Shown: positions 51,012 through 57,374 of the stretch, piece after piece
Layout of the letters: each line of letters starts with the position of its first letter
Position numbering within the stretch: the stretch's first letter is position 1
The notes under the pieces: model-generated
Told to the model about the DNA's origin: nothing
Seen by the model: only the letters and a program-made list of their open reading frames with translations
Databases searched by the model: none
Assembly: GCA_964582085.1 (NCBI GenBank)
Contig: CAZOPV010000001.1
Coordinates: forward strand, 1 to 57,374
Origin: JADGNF01 sp964582085
GTDB taxonomy: Archaea > Thermoproteota > Bathyarchaeia > Bathyarchaeales > Bathycorpusculaceae
Direction of reading: 5' to 3'
DNA length: 57,374 nt
Program-made: the position numbers and the translations under genes

Positions 51012-51457
51012 TGTTTCTTTCCTGATGCCCCTTTTGCTACAGCGTAGGAAAATTCATGGTTGGTTTGTTTCACTGATTTAATTGCTCTAACTGGGCATGC
51101 ATCTACACAGGCGCTACACGTGCTACCGACACACTTTTCTTTGCTAAAAACTACCGTGGCATCTTTATCAAAGGCTATAGCTTCCACTGGACAGAGTGCC
51201 ACACAAGATCCGCAACTTATGCATTTTTCAGTGTCCACCTCGATTAGTTTTGGTAAACTAACCTTGACCCCTCTTTTGCGGAGTGCTTTTACAATCTTAT
51301 CCACTGATTCTTGTGGAACTTCCGCTAAAACTTCGCCGCCTTTACTATTCACCAAGGCAGTAATTATGTTGATGGGTACTTTAAACTCTAAAATTAACTC
51401 TGCTACGATGGGCTGTTCCACGATTTCTTCGCTGAATCTGAGCAGAAGCCTAACCAT
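51008..51457 (-). CDS. NIL domain plus 2[4Fe-4S] ferredoxin protein
   Basis: 149 aa. Residues 1-70 are a NIL domain. Then CISCGSCVALCPVEAI (four Cys) and CVGSTCSACVDACP, with an extra Cys, form two cluster sites. It pairs with the DUF39-CBS protein in reducing or transferring sulfur to aspartate semialdehyde to give homocysteine in methanogens. It begins one base after the DUF39-CBS stop. Confidence 0.9.
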   Translation of the reverse strand: MVRLLLRFSEEIVEQPIVAELILEFKVPINIITALVNSKGGEVLAEVPQESVDKIVKALRKRGVKVSLPKLIEVDTEKCISCGSCVALCPVEAIAFDKDATVVFSKEKCVGSTCSACVDACPVRAIKSVKQTNHEFSYAVAKGASGKKQ

Positions 51458-51458
51458 T

Positions 51459-52991
51459 TCAAGTTCTCCTTCCCAACAGTTTGGCGACGTCTTCGGAAGT
51501 AACTATCCCTAAAACCTTTTTTTCGTCATTAATCACCGGTAAAGCTGAAATGTTATGTTCCGCCATCCTCTTGGAAGCTATCTCTAGTGGTTCATCAGGT
51601 TGAGCCGTGAACACTCGTCTAGTCATAATGTCAGCTAGCTGAGTTTTACCCTGCGCCATCGCCCGCGTTACATCCCATGAAGTCACAATACCTATAAGTT
51701 TCCCAGAGTTGTCTACCGCAACTATGTGGTTAACTGATTTTGACACGATACGTTCTGCTATTGTACGCACTTCCTCTGTCTCTTTACACGTAACTGCCGT
51801 TTGCATGACATTTTTCACGAACGATGTTGTTTCCGTCTGCTTCATGGGCTTGAATGCTGTGTCAAGCGGCAACTGCTCTACAGGTGTCGTCAAATAGAAA
51901 GTGCCTTGTTCAATCCATTTCTTGAGGGTTGCTGCAATATGGCGTGCCATTTTTAGACTTGAAAGTGAGCTAACCCTGATTTTCCGGTCACCTAAGGTTA
52001 TGAATCCTGACTTCAGCTCTTTGTAGCTGACTTTTGCAAGTTTCGGCCGATTACGACGTGGTACGCCATAATCCACAACGCTGGTGAAAATTTCTTCATC
52101 CCGAATGGCCGTCTTTTTGGCTAATCCTTCGTTCAAAATTGGTATAGGCACACCTAACCCCACATAGAGTGTTGTACCATACCCCGTAAACGAGGCGCCG
52201 CGCAGAAACTCCGCGCTCATCTTTTTTGCGTCTCCCCGAACCATTAGCGTGCCATTCTGACTCTTAGCTTCATGCTGAGTTCCCTCCCCGATTATGTAAC
52301 CTTGGGTTCCCCCAAGAAAAATTCTTGTACCAATGCCGATGGTTTCATAATCTGGATCGTTCATCAACGGGTTCAATTCGCCTGCACCACTGTAGGTCGC
52401 ATTACGCATCTTGGGCAAAAGTTTACCCATGTAAGTGTAAATGGTTTCATCTCTGCTGCTCACTGCACAGTTATAGCGTTGATAGCCATTGCGAAAGTTA
52501 AGTAGGTAAAACTGGTTCAGATCATCCTTCGTCAAATTTGTACGAATACTGTTTCGGGGGTAACAATCAGTGCCGTAAGCGGTAGCTCGTAGCTCTACTT
52601 CTTTACCTTTTACCAAATCCTCAATTAAATGTCCGCCTCCATACTCATAAGGCTGCGTTTCTGACATGGCTGTAGCTCCAATGTAAAGATCAACTGCTGC
52701 GCCAGGATGACAAATCGGCACGTTGTTCATCCATGCTTTGTCAATTTTAATTGGTGGGTCAGAATGACCCAAATTTATAACTGCGCCTGAACTGCACATT
52801 GCACCAAACGTGCCTGTTGTTACAACATCAACTTCTTTAAAGGCAACCTCGACACCGCTACTCTCAACTAGCTTCTTCATCTCTTCCGCAGTTAAAACTT
52901 GGGCGTCACCCTTTCTGATTTTTGCGTTAATTTCTTCGATTGTTCGGGTGTTTTTTTGAGGTTTGAGTTTTAATTCCCCCAACCGTTGCAA
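51459..52991 (-). CDS. DUF39-CBS homocysteine biosynthesis protein (aspartate semialdehyde sulfurtransferase)
   Basis: 510 aa. Residues 1-385 are DUF39, with conserved cysteines in GAMCSSGAVI, NVPICHPGAA and GTDCYPRNSI. Residues 395-510 are a CBS pair (DIMTRRVFTAQPDEPL, SALPVINDEKKVLGIVTSED), a likely sensor of adenosyl ligands. In Methanosarcina this family, with NIL-ferredoxin, is needed for homocysteine formation from aspartate semialdehyde and sulfide. TTG 52991 is the start used; no nearby ATG. Confidence 0.9.
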   Translation of the reverse strand: MQRLGELKLKPQKNTRTIEEINAKIRKGDAQVLTAEEMKKLVESSGVEVAFKEVDVVTTGTFGAMCSSGAVINLGHSDPPIKIDKAWMNNVPICHPGAAVDLYIGATAMSETQPYEYGGGHLIEDLVKGKEVELRATAYGTDCYPRNSIRTNLTKDDLNQFYLLNFRNGYQRYNCAVSSRDETIYTYMGKLLPKMRNATYSGAGELNPLMNDPDYETIGIGTRIFLGGTQGYIIGEGTQHEAKSQNGTLMVRGDAKKMSAEFLRGASFTGYGTTLYVGLGVPIPILNEGLAKKTAIRDEEIFTSVVDYGVPRRNRPKLAKVSYKELKSGFITLGDRKIRVSSLSSLKMARHIAATLKKWIEQGTFYLTTPVEQLPLDTAFKPMKQTETTSFVKNVMQTAVTCKETEEVRTIAERIVSKSVNHIVAVDNSGKLIGIVTSWDVTRAMAQGKTQLADIMTRRVFTAQPDEPLEIASKRMAEHNISALPVINDEKKVLGIVTSEDVAKLLGRRT

Positions 52992-53256
52992 AATTGAAAG
53001 TTGGGTTGATTATTAATGTTTTTTGGAAAATTCCTTAATCTCCTCAAGCAACACTTCTCTTTCAAGCATCATTTACATCAGTAGTTGTGGGTAATGGACG
53101 CCTTAATGTTGCTCTTATTCTCTTTGTGTGTGCCCCAAATGGAGAGAATCTTGATTTTTGCTGTCGAAGATTTTGATGTGAGCATGTTTTGAAGGCAAAT
53201 GCTTAAGAATTAATTTGTTGTTGATTTGGGCAATACACTTCGAGGAATGTTTGGCG

Positions 53257-54081
53257 ATGAGCAAAATGAAAGTTTGCGTTGTAGGTCTTGGTCAGATTGG
53301 GTTTCCTGTGGCGCAGTATTGTGAGGCGAAAGGGCTCGAAGTGTACGGTTACGATATAAACCCAAAAATAGTGGAAAGCGCCGTTGCAAGTGGAAAATTT
53401 AAGGCAACCACTAACTGGGGGGAAATCCCCAGAATGGATGCTTATGTGGTTTGCGTTACAACCAGCCAAACCCTAGAAGGACCTGATTTGTCGCCAGTTT
53501 TTGATGTCTGCAAAAAAATAGGGGAAACAAATACTAAACCAAACACGCTTGTAGCAATTGAAAGTACCATCATTCCTGGGACGTCTAAGAAAATCTTTGA
53601 AACTTACTTCAAACGCAAGGTTCTTCTTGTCCATGCACCGCACAGGTACTGGGCAGATGAACCTGAAAAACACGGCGTCAACCAGCTTCGTGTCATAGGT
53701 GCAGTAAACGAAGAAAGTCTCAAAATAGGCTTGGAGTTTTACCAAGAGATTCTTGGCATTCCTATGCATGTGTGTTCAGCTGTGGAAGTTGCGGAGATGT
53801 GTAAAATCGCCGAGAATAGCCATCGCTATTTGCAGATTGCCTTTGCAGAAGACCTCAAGATGATGTGCGACAAAATCGGCATAAACTTTGAGGAGTTACG
53901 TGCCGCATGCAACACCAAATGGAATGTGGATATCCCCGAAGCCCGAGACGGCATAGGTAGACACTGTTTGCCCAAAGACATACGGTACGTAACATCGATT
54001 GCGCCTAGTATTCTGCTAGAAAGCGCCATAACCGTGGACAAAAAATACCGCGAATGGCTGACAAAACAGCATCAGAAATGA
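53257..54081 (+). CDS. Nucleotide-sugar dehydrogenase-like protein lacking the C-terminal domain
   Basis: 274 aa. N-terminal Rossmann domain (VVGLGQIGFPVAQYCEA, YGYDINPKIVE) and the helical middle domain of UDP-glucose/GDP-mannose dehydrogenases (VAEMCKIAENSHRYLQIAFA). The catalytic Cys motif is RDGIGRHCLPKD. It ends about 30 residues later, whereas complete enzymes (about 430 aa) have a further UDP-binding domain. ATG 53257 is chosen over ATG 53215. It may use a different substrate or dimerise; no downstream gene supplies the missing domain. Confidence 0.75.
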   Translation: MSKMKVCVVGLGQIGFPVAQYCEAKGLEVYGYDINPKIVESAVASGKFKATTNWGEIPRMDAYVVCVTTSQTLEGPDLSPVFDVCKKIGETNTKPNTLVAIESTIIPGTSKKIFETYFKRKVLLVHAPHRYWADEPEKHGVNQLRVIGAVNEESLKIGLEFYQEILGIPMHVCSAVEVAEMCKIAENSHRYLQIAFAEDLKMMCDKIGINFEELRAACNTKWNVDIPEARDGIGRHCLPKDIRYVTSIAPSILLESAITVDKKYREWLTKQHQK

Positions 54082-54171
54082 AGCGGTTGATCAGTTTTAA
54101 CTTTAAGCAATTTTTATAGATAAACCTTATAACATGAAAACTCTCCCTTCCATAGCAAAGAGAAAATTTCC

Positions 54172-55215
54172 ATGCCTGACGTCTGGTTAGACACAGTTAC
54201 ACCCAAAATCAGCATAGCTATCCACAGCTTACTGCACACGTTGCACAAGAAAGGCTACAGCACTCTGGTCACAGCCAAAAAACAGACCCAAACCACCGAC
54301 CTGCTAGACGCACTTAAAGTGCCCTACTACAAAATCGGCGACTACGGGGAAACCCCAAAAGAGAAACTTGTAGCCGAACAAAAACGAACTCTAGAATTTG
54401 TTGAACTCTTCGACAAAGTCGGCACCCCCAAAGTTCTTTGGACTCACGGCGATGTTTCAGCCATCCGAACAGCCTTCGGATTAAAAATTCCAATAGTGTA
54501 TGCTAACGACACCGTTTTTGCCTACCACGTAGCCAAACTTGCTGCTCCGTTAGTGGATTGGCTGGTCACGCCCAAATGTTTTGGAAAGTCTTGGACAAAA
54601 TTCGGCATATCCAAAAACCGCATAGTACAATACGACGGACTAGAAGAAGTCGCATGGCTGGATACAAAATTCGAAAAACCAGCATTTCTAGAGGAACTTA
54701 AAAACAAAAAACCAACAATCTTATTCCGTGACGCTGAATATCAAGCCAGCTATTGTGGAGAAGTAAAAGTAGATGCACAAAAACTTCTACAAGAACTCAC
54801 CAAACTGGGCAAAGTCGTTTACCTTCCAAGATACGAAGAAGAAAAACAAAGACTTGTGGATCTAAACAACATCTGGACTCCACCCCGCCCAGTTTTGACC
54901 GCGCAGTTACTGCCCTACATTGACTTGATGGTGGGCAGCGGAGGCACAGCATGCCGAGAAACCGCGCTCGCAGGCATACCAACCATAAACTTCCACTTCT
55001 GGGATGTCCAAGCACGCTACTTATACACGAAGGGTTTCCCGCTGCAAATCATAAGAAATGTAAACCGCATAGTTAAAACTGCCAGAAACATCTTGCAAAA
55101 CCCTGAAAAACACCGTTTGGACACTAAAACCATGATTGCAAAACTTGAATCGCCACTACCATGCTGGAACAAACACATTGAACTTTGCTTAAACGGCAAA
55201 TCTAAACTTTCCTGA
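54172..55215 (+). CDS. DUF354 protein, glycosyltransferase-B-like fold
   Basis: 347 aa. The family is archaeal, related to UDP-GlcNAc 2-epimerase and GT-B folds. Characteristic stretches are MPDVWLDTVTPKI, ETALAGIPTINFHFWD and the SGGTACRETALAG loop, which resembles a nucleotide-sugar binding site. It sits between a sugar dehydrogenase and a glycosyltransferase, so a role in surface glycan synthesis is likely. Its end overlaps the convergent glycosyltransferase gene by 27 nt. Confidence 0.78.
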   Translation: MPDVWLDTVTPKISIAIHSLLHTLHKKGYSTLVTAKKQTQTTDLLDALKVPYYKIGDYGETPKEKLVAEQKRTLEFVELFDKVGTPKVLWTHGDVSAIRTAFGLKIPIVYANDTVFAYHVAKLAAPLVDWLVTPKCFGKSWTKFGISKNRIVQYDGLEEVAWLDTKFEKPAFLEELKNKKPTILFRDAEYQASYCGEVKVDAQKLLQELTKLGKVVYLPRYEEEKQRLVDLNNIWTPPRPVLTAQLLPYIDLMVGSGGTACRETALAGIPTINFHFWDVQARYLYTKGFPLQIIRNVNRIVKTARNILQNPEKHRLDTKTMIAKLESPLPCWNKHIELCLNGKSKLS

Positions 55216-56085
55216 CTCTAAATAACCCTTCATATAGTAGAACTTTATCAATGGGTGAATGTAGAAGATATTGGGTTCGCGGGTTTTGAAAGCTACAAAC
55301 AATCCAGTGAACGGGGAAATAACAAAACGGTACATGATTCCAAACTTTGTTATTGGTGGCTTTTGATTAGCCGCCTTGGCAATTCTCCGCCAAATTTCGT
55401 GAGATTGGGTTCCGTACCAGTACTGATGACGCAGTTCATGCATCAAACCACCGCGCAGATGGATCGACTGCACATTATAATCAACCATCCAAACATAACC
55501 CGCTTGCCTAAGACGGTAAGCCAAAGCAGTATCCACTCCAGCATTAACTTGCACCTTGGGAAAACCACCCACCTTTCTTATGACGGTGGTTTTGTAAATT
55601 GTATTATCGAGTGTGCTACCTAACGTGAACGCCGCTTCTTGTCTCCTCCTTAGCCACGATGAAAGGTTGGCCTCACCTCGATATTTTTTCGCCACATATT
55701 GTTGTAATTTCTTTACGCCACGAGGTTGACTGGCAAAGCGCATTCCAGATGCCACAGCAACTTGAGAGTTGCTAAGTAGGGGCGGAATCTTCTGCCACCA
55801 GTCAAGCGCCAAAAATAAATCCTGCTCAAAACTCACAAAATACTCCGACTCCACGTTGGCTAAGGCGGTGTTGGCACCATCACTTATACCCCTCCCTGAG
55901 TTAGAAACCACATTCCAACCAAATTTCTCCGCGACACTACAGGTATCGTCAGTGCTTTTGTCATCCACAATTAACCGTTTATTCACGTACGCCTGGGGTA
56001 CAACTTCGCCTATACGCTTTAAGACCTGCGGCAAAGTTTCCGCGCCGTTCTTGGTCCACATCACCAAGTCTACTTTCTCAATCAT
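55189..56085 (-). CDS. Family 2 glycosyltransferase
   Basis: 298 aa. GT-A fold: DLVMWTKNGAETLPQVL opening, VDDKSTDDT nucleotide site, SEYFVSFEQDLFL in place of the usual DxD, and the acceptor region NAGVDTALAYRLRQAGY. The C-terminal 60 residues have two weak hydrophobic patches that may touch the membrane. It is convergent with DUF354. The substrate sugar is unknown. Confidence 0.82.
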   Translation of the reverse strand: MIEKVDLVMWTKNGAETLPQVLKRIGEVVPQAYVNKRLIVDDKSTDDTCSVAEKFGWNVVSNSGRGISDGANTALANVESEYFVSFEQDLFLALDWWQKIPPLLSNSQVAVASGMRFASQPRGVKKLQQYVAKKYRGEANLSSWLRRRQEAAFTLGSTLDNTIYKTTVIRKVGGFPKVQVNAGVDTALAYRLRQAGYVWMVDYNVQSIHLRGGLMHELRHQYWYGTQSHEIWRRIAKAANQKPPITKFGIMYRFVISPFTGLFVAFKTREPNIFYIHPLIKFYYMKGYLESGKFRFAV

Positions 56086-56399
56086 AGACTTACCCTCAAT
56101 TTAGGTTGTTAAATGAGACTAATAAAATAATATATTTTCAAAAAATACTTTCCAACTTTGAGAATAAAGAATAGTTGATGAGGTACTTTGTACGATTATA
56201 GTTCTACATGTTGTGAGTAGTATCTAAAACTGAACGAATTTCAGAGGCTTTCCAAAAGGACCTGTGAGTTTAGGGGGGTAATCGTCACCAAAAAATAGAT
56301 TCAAAATTTTTGGGAGTAGTCAAGACTACTTTTTTTGATACGCGCTTAAGTTCCTGCAAAAACACAAACCCTTGATTCTTGGGTAAATGCCCCATTACT
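56086..56399. other. Intergenic stretch with possible small RNA
   Basis: No protein gene. A TATA-like AATAATATATTTTC (about 56126) precedes a 170-nt stretch ending in the terminator at 56315. TTGATGA (56175) and CTGA (56230) resemble C and D boxes, but no D'/C' pair is clear. Confidence 0.3.
56315..56336 (+). terminator. Rho-independent-like hairpin in an intergenic region
   Basis: AGTAGTC (56315-56321) pairs perfectly with GACTACT (56324-56330), followed by six or more T residues. It points in the plus direction, yet no plus-strand protein gene lies upstream. Confidence 0.6.
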
Positions 56400-56984
56400 T
56401 TAGAATTTTTTGTCCAAAACAAATTCTACAGGAAAAATCTGCAACAATTTTTCTCCAACTGAAATTTTCTGTGGTTCAGTGTACCCCTTTCTTTCGCGTT
56501 CAAGCATTTCCAATTTTACATCCAACCCTCCGCCGTAGCCCCCAAGCTTGAAATCTGAATTTACAACTCGATGACACGGGACAAGGGGCGCAAACGGATT
56601 CGCTGCCATGACATTTCCAACTGCACGTGCTCCCCCGCCTATAGCTCTGGCAATTGCCCCATACGACGTAACATAGCCAACTGGAATCAAAGACACTGCT
56701 TGCAGAACTTTTAGGGTATATGCCGGCAAATGTTCAGTAGAGAAACAGACTTCAGGCACCATGTTTTTTCCATCATACACACTTTTCATAATTGTGAGGG
56801 TTTTTTCGGCGAAGCTTGAACCTGCAAAAGTTACTTCAAACGGCTCCTTTGGAGGCAGATGGTCCAGCAGACACCGCAACGCCTTTTGTTCAGAAAAAGC
56901 GAATGCTGTAGCGAAAACCCGCCTTCCTTCATAAGCTACTCCGAACCAGATACCGTCAAGGTTTTTTGTGCAGACTTTTATCAT
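56400..56984 (-). CDS. ogt: Methylated-DNA--protein-cysteine methyltransferase
   Basis: 194 aa. Removes alkyl groups from O6-alkylguanine by transfer to its own Cys. The C-terminal domain has IPVGYVTSYGAIARAI, AVGNVMAANP, the active PCHRV and GGYGGGLDVKLEMLE. ATG 56984 is 7 nt after AGGAG, so the longer frame to 57014 is not used. The N-terminal domain is short and diverged, as in archaeal members. Confidence 0.93.
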   Translation of the reverse strand: MIKVCTKNLDGIWFGVAYEGRRVFATAFAFSEQKALRCLLDHLPPKEPFEVTFAGSSFAEKTLTIMKSVYDGKNMVPEVCFSTEHLPAYTLKVLQAVSLIPVGYVTSYGAIARAIGGGARAVGNVMAANPFAPLVPCHRVVNSDFKLGGYGGGLDVKLEMLERERKGYTEPQKISVGEKLLQIFPVEFVLDKKF

Positions 56985-57131
56985 CACAAGGCTCCTATGA
57001 GAGCAAGATAACACTTTGTATCCGACACAATTTTAGTCTTATGCAGAATCCATATTTTGTTTCTTCTCAACCTTGAGATTAACCTTAATAGTTCGTCTTG
57101 AGTATATCAAACAGAAAAAAGGTGAAAAACT

Positions 57132-57374
57132 ATGGAAGGGTATGGACCACAATTGCAATCTGAATCACAAGCACCTAACGGCATGGCTTGGGTTCCAGGC
57201 GCCACAACAGTGGGCGTAGTTTGCCAAGACGGGGTAATTCTTGCTTCTGAAAAACGTGTTTCATACGGTTACTTTATCTCAAGCAAAGGCGGCAAAAAAG
57301 TCTTCAGGATAGCCGATCGAATCGGTGCTGCTTGTGCTGGATTAGTGAGCGATATGCAAGTTCTTGTTCGCGAT
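57132..57374 (+). CDS. psmB: Proteasome beta-type subunit, 5' part
   Basis: 81 codons visible, cut by the window. A 24-residue propeptide-like start is followed by GATTVGVVCQDGVILASEKR and KGGKKVFRI, then AGLVSDMQVLVR. Aligned without gaps to Thermoplasma beta, Glu17, Arg19 and Lys33 are kept, but the residue at the catalytic Thr1 position is Ala. It lacks the alpha-subunit N-terminal YDRAITVFSPDG. It may be a non-catalytic beta as in Crenarchaeota. ATG 57132 follows AAGGTG. Confidence 0.85.
   Translation, partial: MEGYGPQLQSESQAPNGMAWVPGATTVGVVCQDGVILASEKRVSYGYFISSKGGKKVFRIADRIGAACAGLVSDMQVLVRD

Noticed and set aside
54797..55015. Minus-strand frame in DUF354
   Set aside because: Mirror frame of a conserved gene.

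Overview
The window reads as a mesophilic archaeal chromosome, most likely a Bathyarchaeia (TACK) lineage. The direct evidence is archaeal BRE/TATA-like promoters, a bulge-helix-bulge intron in a tRNA, archaeal-only families (CbiZ, UPF0280, DUF39/NIL homocysteine synthesis proteins, split GMP synthase, archease, DUF131, DUF354, KaiC-like ATPases), an NAD(P)-dependent methylene-tetrahydromethanopterin dehydrogenase and a proteasome beta subunit. The lineage name is inference. No CRISPR array, IS element, rRNA or prophage is visible.

Region 1 (1-17 kb) is a corrinoid cluster. It has two sets of BtuF/BtuC/BtuD importer genes, a methyltransferase, CobN, a fused ChlI/ChlD chelatase subunit, the cobinamide amidohydrolase CbiZ and an ABC-2 exporter pair. 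The two anchored binding proteins differ: one carries a dockerin-like module, the other a Thr-Pro stalk. The promoter and first codons of the chelatase gene are duplicated in front of the second btuF, leaving a 45-codon open frame.

Region 2 (17-25 kb) is housekeeping: a TudS-like DUF523 protein, rpiA, an intron-containing tRNA-Met, an IMPase/FBPase-family phosphatase, a metallophosphoesterase, Hsp20, a SWIM protein, two DUF131 membrane proteins and a three-OB-fold RPA. A gene-poor 1 kb stretch follows.

Region 3 (25.6-32 kb) is accessory: an active and a degenerate KaiC-like ATPase, a ribbon-helix-helix protein, then a surface locus with a membrane protein, a small secreted protein and a large beta-rich repeat protein sharing its N-terminal region. 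tRNA-Gly(UCC) follows.

Region 4 (32-42 kb) holds small zinc-ribbon proteins, unknown membrane and coiled-coil proteins, guaAB, rtcB, archease, a metallo-beta-lactamase-fold hydrolase, a zinc-lid adenylate kinase, an M42 aminopeptidase and an mtdB-like gene.

Region 5 (42-53 kb) is amino acid synthesis. A seven-gene minus-strand operon, dapA-dapB-lysC-asd-lysA-dapF-dapL, makes lysine by the DapL route. Next to it is the homocysteine set (DUF39-CBS, NIL-ferredoxin, UPF0280), which in methanogens uses aspartate semialdehyde, the product of asd.

Region 6 (53-57.4 kb) has a shortened nucleotide-sugar dehydrogenase, a DUF354 protein, a family 2 glycosyltransferase, a methylated-DNA methyltransferase and a truncated proteasome beta gene with Ala at the usual catalytic Thr position.
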